From NCBI GenBank assembly GCA_016124795.1, contig WGNB01000042.1, forward strand, positions 29,113-93,112: a DNA stretch of 64,000 nucleotides, in the 5' to 3' direction. The position numbers and the translations under genes were made by a program. Shown piece after piece: positions 30,339 through 40,159 of the stretch. Within the stretch, counting starts at the first letter, position 1. Each line of letters starts with the position of its first letter. The stretch is from Rhodopseudomonas sp. GTDB lineage: Bacteria > Pseudomonadota > Alphaproteobacteria > Rhizobiales > Xanthobacteraceae. The notes under the pieces were generated by a model. The model was not told the origin of the DNA. It saw only the letters and a list, made by a program, of their open reading frames with translations, and did no database searches.

Positions 30339-30577
30339 AAGCCAAAAATCCGTTCAAGCCTGGCCGGCCGGGCGATCCGTCCGGCGGCGCTCCAAAGCGC
30401 CATATAGTCATCCGCGCGATTTTTGTCAGAAAATCGGGAGCCGATCTTCCGGATCGCGGGCTGCCTAGTGGAATTCGACGCGGTCTCTACACGATAGTTC
30501 GCGGCATTTCCACCCATTGCGCCGCCCCGTAACCAGCCGCGGCGGCCACCGCCGCATTCCGACGCCCCCGTACCTAG

Positions 30578-31330
30578 TTACCGGTAAACCGTAGCGATCC
30601 CGAGGAAATCGGCAGCGGTCAGGCTGGCGCCGCCGACGAGCGCCCCGTTGACGTCGGCGATCGACAGAAGCTCCTTCGCGTTCGAGGGCTTGACTGAGCC
30701 GCCATAGAGGATGCGGATGCCCGCGCCCTGCTCCGGATAACGTGCGCTCAGCCGCTCCCGGATGAAGCGGTGCACCTGCGCCACGTCGGCCGGGGTCGGG
30801 GTCCGCCCGGTGCCGATCGCCCAGACCGGTTCATAGGCGATCACCAGGTTATCGGCCGTGCCGCCGTCGGGCAGCGATCCGTCAAGCTGGCCGCTGATAA
30901 TGTCGAGGGTCCTGCCGGCCTCGCGCTCGCTCAATTGCTCGCCGATGCACAGAACGGCGCAGAGGCCCGCCCGCCAGGCCGCCTGCGCCTTGGCTTTGAC
31001 GTCGGCGTCGCTTTCATGATGATCGGTACGACGTTCGGAATGGCCGACGATGACGGCGGTCGCGCCGGCATCGGCCAGCATTTCAGCCGAAATATCGCCG
31101 GTATGAGCGCCCGATGCCTTGGCGTGGCAATCCTGACCGCCGACCTTGAGCGCTGTGCCTTTGGCGGCGGCCGAAAATCCCGCGATCAAGGTCGCTGGCG
31201 GGCAGATCATCAGATCGGCCGCTTTGACCTCGGCGGCGCCAGCCGCCATTTTGCCGAATTCGGCGGTCGCCGCCGACAGGCCGTTCATTTTCCAGTTGCC
31301 CGCCACCAGCGGACGAATGCCCTGCGTCAT
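30578..31330 (-). CDS. tpiA: Triosephosphate isomerase
   Basis: Interconverts dihydroxyacetone phosphate and glyceraldehyde-3-phosphate. 250 aa. Active-site residues: Lys in AGNWKMNG, His in VIVGHSERR, Glu in [12 protein letters not shown], and the phosphate loop [11 protein letters not shown]. It is divergent from ppiD. The 239-nt gap to secG shows no gene. Confidence 0.98.
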   Translation of the reverse strand: MTQGIRPLVAGNWKMNGLSAATAEFGKMAAGAAEVKAADLMICPPATLIAGFSAAAKGTALKVGGQDCHAKASGAHTGDISAEMLADAGATAVIVGHSERRTDHHESDADVKAKAQAAWRAGLCAVLCIGEQLSEREAGRTLDIISGQLDGSLPDGGTADNLVIAYEPVWAIGTGRTPTPADVAQVHRFIRERLSARYPEQGAGIRILYGGSVKPSNAKELLSIADVNGALVGGASLTAADFLGIATVYR

Positions 31331-31502
31331 TATAGGAGCCCCTTTTTCGCTCGCGATTACCAGAGCGCGAAAGCCCGCGCCATAGTGTCCGGCCCTATTC
31401 CCCGGATTCGCCGCGATCCCTCTGGCGTTGCCAGCAGTTGGCCCGCTCCCTATAAGGTCGCGACCTGTCTTTTAAGTCCAGCCTGGAAGAGAACAGCAGC
31501 CC

Positions 31503-33413
31503 ATGCTCCGCGGTATTCACAAAGCCTCGTCCACCTGGCTCGGCAAGGCCGTCATGGCCGTGGTCATGGGCTTCCTCGTGATCAGTTTCGCGATCTGGGG
31601 CATCGGCGACATGTTCCGCGGCTTCGGCGTCAACTCGGTCGCTAAGATCGGCGGCACCGAGATCTCGATCGAGCAGTACCGGCAGTACTATACTGAGAAA
31701 TTGCAGGAACTGAGCCAGCGTCTGCGGCGGCCGATTTCGCCCGATCAGGCGCGCGCGCTCGGCATCGACCGGCAATTGCTCGGGCAGTTGATCGCTGAAA
31801 CCACCCTCAACGAGCAGGCCCGACAATTGCGTCTCGGCCTGTCCGACGATTCAATCGCCGAACGGATCAAGTCCGATCCGAACTTCCGCGGCCCGGACGG
31901 AAAATTCAGCCCGTCGCGCTTTGCCGAGATTATCCGTCAGGCCGGCTTTACCGAGCAGCGTTACGTCGCCGAGCAACGCAACGTGATGTTGCGCCGCCAG
32001 ATCGCCCAGACCGTCAGCGGCGAACTGAAAGTGCCGCAGACGACCCTGGCCGCGATCAACCAGTTTCAGAACGAAAAGCGCGCTATCGATTATGTCGCGC
32101 TGACGGCGGCGCAGACCGGCACCGTTCCGGCGCCGACGCCGGACGATCTGAACAAGTATTTCGATGCTCACAAGGTGCTGTTCCGCGCGCCGGAATATCG
32201 CAAGGCCACCTTGCTGGCGTTGACGCCGGCCGAGCTTGCCAAGCCCGATGCGGTGTCGGATGCAGACGCCAAGGCCTATTACGACGCGCGCAAGGAAACC
32301 TATGGCACGCCGGAGAAGCGCGATCTGCACCAGATCGTGTTTCCCAGCCCGGAAGAAGCCGCGGCCGCACATGACAAAATCGTCAAGGGCATGAGTTTTC
32401 AGGACCTGGCCAAGGAACGCGGCATGAAGTCGTCCGACGTCGATGTCGGCGTCGTCTCCAAGGCGCAGATCATCGATCCGGCGGTCGCCAAGGCTGCCTT
32501 TGAACTCAAACCGAACGAAGTGTCGGCCCCGGTCAAGGGTACGTTCGGGACAGTGCTGTTGCAGGTCACCAAGATCGAGCCCGGCAGCCAGAAGACCTAT
32601 GCGGACGTCGCCGCCGATATCAAACGCAGCCTGGCTGAAAGCCGCGCCAAGACGACGATCGATAACCTGCGCGACAAGATCGAAGACGAACGCGCCGCCG
32701 GCTCGACGCTGGCCGAGACCGCCAAGAAGCTCAACCTCAAGGCGATCATGATCGATGCCGTCGATCGCGCCGGTCGTAGTCCCGACGGCAAGCCGGTGGC
32801 CGACCTGCCGAAAACGCCGGACGTGATCGGTTCGGTCTTTGCCAGCGACGTTGGCGTCGACAACGAGCCGCTGCGTCTGCCCAATGACGGCATTCTCTAT
32901 TACGACGTCACCGGCATCACGCCGTCGCGCGAGCGCAAGCTCGACGAGGTCAAGGATCAGGTCGAAACGCGCTGGCGTGACGATGAAATCGCCAAACGGC
33001 TGAAGGCCAAGACCGACAAGATGGTCGCCGACCTGAAAGCCGGCGCGACCCTCATTCAGATCTCGACCGACAACAACCTGAAGATCGAAACCGCCGTCGA
33101 TCTGCAGCGCGGCAAGCAGGCCGGCGCCGTGCCGGCCCCGGTGATCGAGGCCGCCTTCAAGACCGCCAAGGACGCCGCCGCCGCGACCGATGGCGTCAAG
33201 CCGGGAGAGCGTTACGTCCTGGTCGTGACCGATGTGACCGATCCGAAGTTCGATGCCGCTTCCGCACAGGCCAAGGCGATGGCGGCGCAAATGCAGAACT
33301 CCTACGCCGACGACATCATCGGCCAGTATATCGCGCAGCTCGAAAACGATATCGGCGTGTCGATCAATCAAACCGCGCTCAACCAGGTCACCGGCGGCTC
33401 GACCGGCAACTAA
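31503..33413 (+). CDS. ppiD: PpiD-like periplasmic folding factor
   Basis: A membrane-anchored SurA/PpiD-type chaperone and peptidyl-prolyl isomerase that helps outer-membrane proteins fold after leaving the Sec channel. 636 aa. A basic N-terminus and one transmembrane helix (about 14-35, KAVMAVVMGFLVISFAIWGI) lead to a SurA-like chaperone region (40-230). A parvulin-type domain follows at about 270-360 (KRDLHQIVFPSPEEAAAAHD, then GSQ). The last ~200 residues are helical, chaperone-like. It is 25 nt upstream of trpE. Confidence 0.9.
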   Translation: MLRGIHKASSTWLGKAVMAVVMGFLVISFAIWGIGDMFRGFGVNSVAKIGGTEISIEQYRQYYTEKLQELSQRLRRPISPDQARALGIDRQLLGQLIAETTLNEQARQLRLGLSDDSIAERIKSDPNFRGPDGKFSPSRFAEIIRQAGFTEQRYVAEQRNVMLRRQIAQTVSGELKVPQTTLAAINQFQNEKRAIDYVALTAAQTGTVPAPTPDDLNKYFDAHKVLFRAPEYRKATLLALTPAELAKPDAVSDADAKAYYDARKETYGTPEKRDLHQIVFPSPEEAAAAHDKIVKGMSFQDLAKERGMKSSDVDVGVVSKAQIIDPAVAKAAFELKPNEVSAPVKGTFGTVLLQVTKIEPGSQKTYADVAADIKRSLAESRAKTTIDNLRDKIEDERAAGSTLAETAKKLNLKAIMIDAVDRAGRSPDGKPVADLPKTPDVIGSVFASDVGVDNEPLRLPNDGILYYDVTGITPSRERKLDEVKDQVETRWRDDEIAKRLKAKTDKMVADLKAGATLIQISTDNNLKIETAVDLQRGKQAGAVPAPVIEAAFKTAKDAAAATDGVKPGERYVLVVTDVTDPKFDAASAQAKAMAAQMQNSYADDIIGQYIAQLENDIGVSINQTALNQVTGGSTGN

Positions 33414-33438
33414 GACCAGAAGACCGTAAAGTCCGACG

Positions 33439-34956
33439 ATGCAGATCGAGCCGAGCGACAGCGCTTTTGCGGAACGCTACCGGCGGGGCGAAGCCCAGGT
33501 GGTCTGGACGACGCTGGTGGCCGATCTGGAGACGCCGGTTTCGGCCTTTCTCAAACTCGGCGGCGGCAAGCCGCTGAGCTTTCTGCTCGAGTCGGTGGAA
33601 GGCGGCGCGGTGCGCGGCCGGCATTCGATCATAGGCATCGAGCCGGATCTGGTCTGGCGCGCGCAAGGCACGCAAGCCGAGATCAACCGGCAGGCCCGGA
33701 CAAAACCGGAGGCCTTTACGCCCTGCCCCGAGCCGCCGCTGACCGCCTTGCGGGCGCTCATCGCGGAAAGCCGGATCGATCTGCCCGACAGTCTGCCGCC
33801 GATGGCGGCCGGCGTTTTCGGCTATCTCGGCTACGACACCGTGCGGTTGATGGAAGAACTGCCGCCGGCCAACCCGGACCCGATCGGCATTCCTGACGCC
33901 ATCATGCTGCGGCCGACGCTGATCGTGGTGTTCGACGCGGTCAAGGATTCGATTACGGTGGTGACGCCGGTTCGCCCCGAGGCGGGCGTTGACGCGGCTA
34001 TCGCGCGGGCGCGCGCGACCGAACGTTTGTCGGCCATCGTTGACCAGCTCGACAAGCCGCTCGACAAATCGCTGGCCGATGACAGCGAGGGTCCGCTCGA
34101 CATCGCACCGGTCTCGAACACCACAGCGGACGAATATCGTGCGATGGTGGCCAAGGCCAAGGATTACATCGCCGCCGGCGACGCTTTCCAGATCGTGCTG
34201 GCGCAGCGCTTCGAAGCACCCTTCACGTTGCCGCCCTTTTCGCTCTATCGCGCGTTGCGGCGAACCAATCCGGCGCCGTTTCTGTTCTTTCTCGATTTCG
34301 GCGGTTTTTCGGTCGCGGGATCGAGCCCGGAGATTCTGGTGCGCGTGCGCGGCGACCGAGTCGAGATCAGGCCGCTGGCCGGCACCCGGCCGCGTGGCCT
34401 GACGCCGCACGAAGACAAGGCGCTGGAGGAAGAACTGCTGGCCGATCCTAAGGAACGCGCCGAACATCTGATGCTGCTCGATCTCGGCCGTAACGATGTC
34501 GGTCGCGTCTCCGCCATCGGAACGGTCAAAGTCACCGATCAGTTCTTCATTGAGCGCTACAGCCAGGTGATGCACATCGTCTCGAATGTCGAGGGCCGGC
34601 TCGACCCGAAATATGATGCCCTCGATGCGCTGGCCGCCGGCTTCCCCGCCGGCACGACATCCGGCGCGCCCAAGGTGCGGGCGATGGAAATCATCGACGA
34701 GCTGGAAAAGGAAAAGCGCGGGCTTTATGCCGGCTGCGTCGGCTACTTCTCCGCCGCGGGCGAGATGGATACCTGCATTGTGCTGCGCACCGCTTTGGTG
34801 AAAGACGGCAAGATGTACGTTCAGGCCGGGGCCGGCATCGTCGCCGATTCAAACCCTGACGCGGAACAGCAGGAATGCGTTAATAAGGCGAAAGCCCTGT
34901 TCCGCGCGGCGGAAGAAGCGCGGCGCTTTGCCAGCACCGCGAAACGCGGACAATAA
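33439..34956 (+). CDS. trpE: Anthranilate synthase component I
   Basis: Makes anthranilate from chorismate, the first committed step to tryptophan, together with TrpG. 505 aa. The N-terminal LLES motif (SFLLESVEGG) is the tryptophan feedback site. The catalytic domain has PLAGTRPRG, GRNDVGRVS, the signature AGTTSGAPKVRAMEIIDE, and AGAGIVADSNPDAEQQE. It is separate from TrpG, unlike the fused TrpEG of Rhizobium/Sinorhizobium. Its trpG partner is 2.7 kb downstream, after a cupin and TRAP genes. No Shine-Dalgarno site is obvious. Confidence 0.97.
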   Translation: MQIEPSDSAFAERYRRGEAQVVWTTLVADLETPVSAFLKLGGGKPLSFLLESVEGGAVRGRHSIIGIEPDLVWRAQGTQAEINRQARTKPEAFTPCPEPPLTALRALIAESRIDLPDSLPPMAAGVFGYLGYDTVRLMEELPPANPDPIGIPDAIMLRPTLIVVFDAVKDSITVVTPVRPEAGVDAAIARARATERLSAIVDQLDKPLDKSLADDSEGPLDIAPVSNTTADEYRAMVAKAKDYIAAGDAFQIVLAQRFEAPFTLPPFSLYRALRRTNPAPFLFFLDFGGFSVAGSSPEILVRVRGDRVEIRPLAGTRPRGLTPHEDKALEEELLADPKERAEHLMLLDLGRNDVGRVSAIGTVKVTDQFFIERYSQVMHIVSNVEGRLDPKYDALDALAAGFPAGTTSGAPKVRAMEIIDELEKEKRGLYAGCVGYFSAAGEMDTCIVLRTALVKDGKMYVQAGAGIVADSNPDAEQQECVNKAKALFRAAEEARRFASTAKRGQ

Positions 34957-35063
34957 AGTCGGCTTGCGGTCTTGCCGATCCGCGCCGATCGGCTGGGACG
35001 AACAGTCGGTGGGATAACGATGTAATCAAGCCCCGCCAGCGCGGGACCGAGCGGAGACAGCCG

Positions 35064-35558
35064 ATGAGCCACGATCATTCTCACGACCACACGCATGATC
35101 ACAGCCACGACAAGTGGAAGCACGACGGCGTGCGCGTCATTCCCGGCAACTCGCTCGACCCCAACACCGCGCAGACGCCGGGCATGGACCGCAAGGCGGC
35201 GATCAATGCCGCCCGCGTCGGCGCCCAGAAGCTATGGGCCGGCACCGTCGCCATCCACCCCAACGCCAAGACCGGCGCGCACCATCATGGCGCGCTCGAA
35301 AGCGTGATTTTCGTGGTGCGCGGCAAGGCCCGGATGCGCTGGGGTGAAAACCTGCAATTCACCGCCGAGGCCGGACCCGGCGATTTCATCTTCATCCCGC
35401 CTTACGTGCCGCATCAGGAAATCAACGCCAGCCCGGACGAGGTGCTGGAATGCGTGCTGGTGCGCTCCGACAACGAGGCGGTGGTGGTCAACCTCGATAT
35501 CGAACCGGTGGAGAAGCCGGAAAATGTCGCCTGGGTCGATCCGATCCATAAGGCGTAA
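35064..35558 (+). CDS. Cupin protein with His-rich N-terminus
   Basis: A 164-aa cytosolic cupin. The first 20 residues contain eight histidines (MSHDHSHDHTHDHSHDKWKH), a probable metal-binding tail. The cupin core shows metal-ligand motif one (HPNAKTGAHHHGALESVIFV) and motif two (GDFIFIPPYVPHQEI), so it likely holds a divalent metal. GGAG lies 9 nt before the ATG. It follows trpE by 107 nt and precedes the TRAP transporter pair. The reaction, if any, is unknown; isomerase, dioxygenase or metal storage would all fit. Confidence 0.8.
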   Translation: MSHDHSHDHTHDHSHDKWKHDGVRVIPGNSLDPNTAQTPGMDRKAAINAARVGAQKLWAGTVAIHPNAKTGAHHHGALESVIFVVRGKARMRWGENLQFTAEAGPGDFIFIPPYVPHQEINASPDEVLECVLVRSDNEAVVVNLDIEPVEKPENVAWVDPIHKA

Positions 35559-35668
35559 AACTCCGGCGCGTGGTATAGGTCAGGTTACACCGTGCCGGCC
35601 TTGGGGGGCCGTTCCTGACCGCAACCATCCTTCATCGGCTTGACCGCCTCGCCGGCCTGATCGTTTCA

Positions 35669-36109
35669 GTGCTGCAATGGCTTGCGCTGCCCTTGATCGT
35701 GCTGTTGTTCCTGCAATGGCCATTGCGCGACATCGTGCGTAATTATTCGCGCGAGGCTAACGATCTCGGGCAGTGGATTTTCGCGCTCTACGTCGCGGTT
35801 AGCGTAACGGCGGCGACCCGCGCCGGAACCCATCTGGCCGCCGACACCGTCGCGCAACGTTATTCAGTGCGCACGCGTCATTGGCTCAAACGCATCGGCG
35901 CGGCTTTGGGCCTGGCGCCTTGGGCCCTGCTCGTAATTTATGCCGGCTGGGATATGGTCCTGCAGTCGGTGCAACTGCTCGAGGCTTTCCCCGACACCAA
36001 TAACCCCGGCTATTTCCTGATCAAGCTGGCGTTGTGGCTGATGGCTTTCACCATTCTGCTGCAATGTATCGTCGACGTGTTGCGGCCCTGCCCGGCGGAT
36101 GACGTCTGA
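35669..36109 (+). CDS. TRAP transporter small permease (DctQ-type)
   Basis: A 146-aa, four-helix membrane subunit of a tripartite ATP-independent periplasmic transporter (helices near 3-18, 35-52, 78-96 and 115-133). The GTG at 35669 is the first standard start, but it removes part of the usual N-terminus. The frame is open upstream to a TAG at 35576, and the segment encoded from 35615 (reading through LHRLDRLAGLIV) looks like a normal DctQ N-terminus. A CTG at 35615 with GGGGGG about 7 nt before it may be the real start. Its stop overlaps the ATG of the large permease. Confidence 0.8.
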   Translation: MLQWLALPLIVLLFLQWPLRDIVRNYSREANDLGQWIFALYVAVSVTAATRAGTHLAADTVAQRYSVRTRHWLKRIGAALGLAPWALLVIYAGWDMVLQSVQLLEAFPDTNNPGYFLIKLALWLMAFTILLQCIVDVLRPCPADDV

Positions 36110-37563
36110 TGGAATGGGTCGGCTTTGCCTTGTTGCTCGCGGTCGGCGCCGGCATCCTGTTCACCGGGCTGCCGGCCTTCATCGTGCTGATCATGGCAGC
36201 TTCGATCGGCACGGTGATCGGGCTGGCGTCGGGAACTTTTTCTCTGGCGCTTCTGGGCGCGCTGCCAGGGCGGCTGATCAATCTGTTCGAATCCGATCTG
36301 CTGCAGGCGCTGCCGCTTTACGTGACCATGGGGCTTTTGCTCGACCGGTTGCCGGTGGCCGACGCGCTCTACCGCGCCAGCATGGCGATCCTGCCGCGCA
36401 AGCCCTCGTCGCCGATGGTATCGGGGATGCTGCTCGGCGCTCTGCTCGGGCCGATGAACGGATCGGTCGGCGCCAGCGTACTGGGGCTGGCGCGGGTGGT
36501 CGCGCCGCGGCTGGCCGCCGAGGGCGTGCCGGCGGCCAAACGCGAGGCTTTGGTCGCCGTGGCGTCGACGCTCGGCGTGCTGGTGCCGCCGTCGTTGGTG
36601 CTGATCCTGCTCAGCGACGCCTTGCTCAACGCCCATACCTTCGCGGTGACCCAGACTGGTCGCAGCGACCGCGTCGTCAATACCCAGGACGTGTTCCATG
36701 CCGCGCTCGTGCCGGCAGGGCTGTTCATGCTCCTGTGCCTGATCCTCGCCTGGTTCAGCGGCCGCGGCGTCACCGGTCTGCCGCGACACGAGAAGCTGAC
36801 GCGCGGTCAGGGCCTGCTAGCCGGCTTTTCGCTGCTGGCCCTGCTGCTGTTGCTCGGCGGCGTCGCCACCGGCTATTTCTATGCGGTCGAAGCCGCCGCC
36901 GTTGGCGCCTTTGCCCTGCTGACGGCCGGGATCGTCACCGGACGGCTGCGCGGACCGGTGATGCGGTCGCTGCTGCACGATGCGATGGCGGTGACCGGCG
37001 CGCTGTTTTCGCTGCTGCTGGCGGCGACGACCTTCACCTTGATCCTCCGTCTCCTCGGTACCGATCGGCTGGTCAGCGATCTGGTTTCGGGCATCCCCGG
37101 CGGGGATATTCCGGCGACCACGGCGGTTCTGGCGGTGATCGGGCTATGCGCCTTCGTGCTCGATGCCTTCGAGATCATTTTCGTGATCCTGCCGATCGTC
37201 CTGCCGCCATTGCTGGTCCGGGTCGCCGACGTGCGCTGGGTCGCGGTTCTGGTGCTTCTGACCCTGCAATCGAGCTTCCTGCTGCCGCCCTTCGGCTATG
37301 CCCTGATGATGGTGCGCGGCGCGCTGAAGCCGGCCGCGCCGTTCCGGCCGGTTGTCAGGGCGCTGGCGCCATTTCTGGTGGCGCAGTGGCTGCTGTTGGC
37401 GCTTGTTCTGCTGCTTCCGCAGCTGGTTCACATTTTCGATCAGGACACCGCCATCACCCGGGCGCCGGCCCAGGCGGTCTCCAAAGAAGAGATAGACAAG
37501 CGGCTCAATGAAATGGTCGCGCCGCCGCCGTCTGAGCCGGAAATCGCAGCCGGAAGGCCCTGA
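36109..37563 (+). CDS. TRAP transporter large permease (DctM-type)
   Basis: The 484-aa channel-forming subunit of a TRAP transporter, with about 12 transmembrane helices. Family motifs include FESDLLQALPLYVTMGLLLD near residue 65, LGPMNGSVGASVLGLARVVA, and LGVLVPPSLVLILLSD. TRAP systems use a sodium gradient and a periplasmic solute-binding protein (DctP). No DctP gene is in this window. It is translationally coupled to the small permease through TGATG. The substrate is probably an organic acid, but that is unproven. Confidence 0.88.
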   Translation: MEWVGFALLLAVGAGILFTGLPAFIVLIMAASIGTVIGLASGTFSLALLGALPGRLINLFESDLLQALPLYVTMGLLLDRLPVADALYRASMAILPRKPSSPMVSGMLLGALLGPMNGSVGASVLGLARVVAPRLAAEGVPAAKREALVAVASTLGVLVPPSLVLILLSDALLNAHTFAVTQTGRSDRVVNTQDVFHAALVPAGLFMLLCLILAWFSGRGVTGLPRHEKLTRGQGLLAGFSLLALLLLLGGVATGYFYAVEAAAVGAFALLTAGIVTGRLRGPVMRSLLHDAMAVTGALFSLLLAATTFTLILRLLGTDRLVSDLVSGIPGGDIPATTAVLAVIGLCAFVLDAFEIIFVILPIVLPPLLVRVADVRWVAVLVLLTLQSSFLLPPFGYALMMVRGALKPAAPFRPVVRALAPFLVAQWLLLALVLLLPQLVHIFDQDTAITRAPAQAVSKEEIDKRLNEMVAPPPSEPEIAAGRP

Positions 37564-37615
37564 AGGGGCGCAATAAATCGGCAACTTGACCCTCTGGGGT
37601 CCCCGCCTTAAGACC

Positions 37616-37629
37616 TTGAGCGGGCTCAA
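37616..37629 (+). promoter_or_regulatory. Hairpin over the trpG ribosome binding site
   Basis: TTGAGC-GG-GCTCAA lies 4 nt before the trpG ATG and contains the only purine-rich stretch (GAGCGGG) that could act as Shine-Dalgarno site. It could fold into a small stem that hides the site. There is no upstream Trp-rich leader peptide, so a classical attenuator is not supported. Confidence 0.35.
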
Positions 37630-37633
37630 AAAC

Positions 37634-38290
37634 ATGATCATCCTGATCGACAACTACGACAGCTTTACCTTCAATCTGGTCCATTACCTGGGCAGCTTGG
37701 GGGCGGACGTCGTTGTCCATCGCAACGACAAGATCTCGGTCGCCGAGGTCATGGCCCAGGAACCGGAAGGCATCGTGCTGTCGCCCGGACCGTGCAGCCC
37801 CAATGAAGCCGGCATTTGTCTCGACCTGATCGACAAAGCGTCGGCGACCATTCCGATTTTCGGCGTTTGCCTCGGCCATCAGGCGATTGGGCAAGCGCTT
37901 GGCGGCAGCGTCATTCGCGCACCCCATATGGTGCACGGCAAGTTATCGACGATGCATCACGACGCCACCGGCGTCTTTCGCGGCATCAATGGAGCGTTTC
38001 AGGCCACCCGTTATCATTCGCTGATCGTCGAGCGCGCCTCGCTGCCGAAGCGGCTCAAGGTCAACGCCGAGACCGACGACGGTCTGATCATGGGCATGGC
38101 GCATGAAAGCCTGCCGCTGCATGGCGTGCAGTTTCATCCCGAGAGCATCGCCTCGGAGCATGGTCATCAGATGCTGAGCAGTTTTCTCGATATCGCCCGC
38201 GCCTGGAATCTGGCGCAGGGACGCAAGATACAAGCGGCGGGAAGCCGCATAGTGAATGGGCAACAATCGCCGACCCATCTGGCGAGTTGA
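37634..38290 (+). CDS. trpG: Anthranilate synthase glutaminase subunit
   Basis: A class I glutamine amidotransferase that supplies ammonia to TrpE. 218 aa. It shows the oxyanion loop [11 protein letters not shown], the catalytic cysteine in [15 protein letters not shown], and the His-Glu pair in [15 protein letters not shown] chose the ATG at 37634 ([14 protein letters not shown]), the family's normal start. It leads the trpG-trpD-trpC-moaC-moeA run. The large TRAP permease gene ends 70 nt upstream. Confidence 0.97.
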   Translation: MIILIDNYDSFTFNLVHYLGSLGADVVVHRNDKISVAEVMAQEPEGIVLSPGPCSPNEAGICLDLIDKASATIPIFGVCLGHQAIGQALGGSVIRAPHMVHGKLSTMHHDATGVFRGINGAFQATRYHSLIVERASLPKRLKVNAETDDGLIMGMAHESLPLHGVQFHPESIASEHGHQMLSSFLDIARAWNLAQGRKIQAAGSRIVNGQQSPTHLAS

Positions 38291-38301
38291 GGGAGAACGC
38301 C

Positions 38302-39336
38302 GTGGCCGACGATTTAAAAGCACTCATCGCCAAGGTCGCAACTGGCGAAAGCCTGACACGCGATGAATCGGCATCCGCCTTCAACAGCATGATGTCCGGT
38401 GAAGCCACGCCCTCACAGATGGGCGGCCTGCTGATGGCGTTGCGGGTGCGCGGTGAGACGGTTGATGAAATCACCGGCGCCGTCACGACGATGCGCGCGA
38501 AGATGCTCGGCGTGAAAGCGCCGGTCGATGCAGTGGACATTGTCGGCACCGGCGGCGACGCTTCCGGCTCATACAATATTTCGACTTGCGCCGCCTTCAT
38601 TCTGGCCGGCTGCGGCGTACCGGTCGCCAAGCACGGCAACCGCGCCCTGTCGTCTAAATCGGGGGCTGCCGATGTGCTGGCCGCACTCGGTGTCAATATC
38701 GAAATCAAGGCGGATCAGATCGGTGCCTGCATCGAGACCGCCGGCATCGGTTTCATGTTCGCGCCGGCGCATCATCCGGCGATGAAGAACGTCGGTCCGA
38801 CCCGGGTCGAACTCGGCACCCGTACCATCTTCAACCTGCTCGGGCCGCTGTCGAACCCCGCGTCGGTGAAGCGCCAGATGATCGGTACCTTTTCGCGGCA
38901 CTGGGTCGAACCGATGGCGCAGGTGCTGCGCAATCTCGGTTCGGACAGCATCTGGGTCGTCCACGGGTCCGATGGCCTCGACGAGATCACCACAACGGGA
39001 CCGACCACAGTCGCCGAATTGAAGAACGGCACGATCCGCAGTTTCGAAATCACCCCGGAAGATGCCGGCCTGGCGCGCGCCACAGCCGGCGCGCTGAAGG
39101 GCGGCGACGCCCAGCATAACGCCCAGGCCCTGCTCGATGTGCTCAAGGGCAAGAAGAGCGCGTTCCGCGACGTCGCGATCCTCAACGCGGCGGCGGCGCT
39201 GATCGTTGCCGGCAAGGCCAAGGACCTCCAGGACGGCGCCCGGCTTGCCGCTGAGGCGATCGATAGCGGCGAGGCCGAAGGTCGACTGGATCGGTTGATT
39301 GCTGTGTCCTGCGGACTGAGCAAATCCAATGACTGA
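38302..39336 (+). CDS. trpD: Anthranilate phosphoribosyltransferase
   Basis: Transfers phosphoribose to anthranilate. 344 aa. It shows the pyrophosphate-binding [14 protein letters not shown], then [17 protein letters not shown] and the anthranilate-site [13 protein letters not shown]. The start is GTG at 38302 with GAGGGAG 6 nt upstream. It lies 11 nt after the trpG stop. Confidence 0.97.
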   Translation: MADDLKALIAKVATGESLTRDESASAFNSMMSGEATPSQMGGLLMALRVRGETVDEITGAVTTMRAKMLGVKAPVDAVDIVGTGGDASGSYNISTCAAFILAGCGVPVAKHGNRALSSKSGAADVLAALGVNIEIKADQIGACIETAGIGFMFAPAHHPAMKNVGPTRVELGTRTIFNLLGPLSNPASVKRQMIGTFSRHWVEPMAQVLRNLGSDSIWVVHGSDGLDEITTTGPTTVAELKNGTIRSFEITPEDAGLARATAGALKGGDAQHNAQALLDVLKGKKSAFRDVAILNAAAALIVAGKAKDLQDGARLAAEAIDSGEAEGRLDRLIAVSCGLSKSND

Positions 39337-40153
39337 CATTCTCAAGAAGATCGAGGCGTATAAACGCGAGGAGATCGCGGCCGCAAAGCGGCAGCATTCG
39401 CTCGGCGATCTGGAACCAATGGCCGCGGTGCTGCCCCCACCGCGTGGCTTCCTGCGCGCGATCGAGTCCCGGATCGCGGCCGACGAATTGGCTTTGATTG
39501 CCGAGATCAAAAAGGCCAGTCCGTCGAAAGGGCTGATCCGGGCCGATTTCGATCCGCCGGCGCTCGCAAAGGCTTATGAGGCGGGCGGTGCGACCTGTCT
39601 GTCGGTCCTGACCGACGGGCCATCGTTTCAGGGCCGGCCGGAGTTCCTGACCGAGGCGCGCGCGGCGGTCGGACTACCGGCGCTCCGGAAGGATTTCATG
39701 TTCGAGCCCTATCAGGTCGCGCAGGCCCGCGCCTGGGGCGCCGATTGCATCCTCATCATCATGGCCGCGCTCGACGACACGACCGCTGAGGAGCTCGAAA
39801 GCTCTGCAATATCATATGGTTTGGATGTTTTAATTGAAGTTCACCAAGAACAAGAGCTTGAGCGGGCTTTGCGGCTACGGTCGCGGCTGATCGGCATCAA
39901 CAACCGCGACCTGCGTAGTTTCGAGACATCGCTGACGGTCAGCGAACGGCTGGCGCCCCTCGTGCCCAAGGACCGGATCGTGGTGGCCGAGAGCGGCATC
40001 TATACCGCCGACGATGTCGCCCGCCTCAAGGGTATCGGCATCTCGACTTTCCTCATCGGCGAGAGCCTGATGCGTCAGGCTGATGTGACGGCGGCCACGC
40101 GCGCTTTGCTTGCAACCCACGGCAAGCCCGCCAAGCATCAAGCGGCGGAGTAA
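39329..40153 (+). CDS. trpC: Indole-3-glycerol phosphate synthase
   Basis: Closes the indole ring from CdRP. 274 aa TIM barrel. It has the family motif [12 protein letters not shown], the catalytic Lys in [12 protein letters not shown], and the phosphate site [10 protein letters not shown]. It overlaps trpD by 8 nt, so the two are translationally coupled. TrpF and TrpBA are not in this window. Confidence 0.97.
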   Translation: MTDILKKIEAYKREEIAAAKRQHSLGDLEPMAAVLPPPRGFLRAIESRIAADELALIAEIKKASPSKGLIRADFDPPALAKAYEAGGATCLSVLTDGPSFQGRPEFLTEARAAVGLPALRKDFMFEPYQVAQARAWGADCILIIMAALDDTTAEELESSAISYGLDVLIEVHQEQELERALRLRSRLIGINNRDLRSFETSLTVSERLAPLVPKDRIVVAESGIYTADDVARLKGIGISTFLIGESLMRQADVTAATRALLATHGKPAKHQAAE

Positions 40154-40159
40154 ATCATC

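Noticed and set aside
31851..33371. 506-aa open frame on the minus strand
   Set aside because: Antisense to ppiD, which shows proper anchor and parvulin features.
33414..33438. Possible trp attenuator before trpE
   Set aside because: Only 25 nt separate ppiD and trpE. There is no Trp-rich leader peptide and no alternative hairpins.
35559..35614. Frameshift in the small TRAP permease gene
   Set aside because: The frame stays open upstream of the GTG without a shift, so a non-standard start explains the missing N-terminus better.
36099..37511. 470-aa open frame on the plus strand
   Set aside because: Shifted frame of the DctM permease. The hydrophobic 12-helix frame is the real one.
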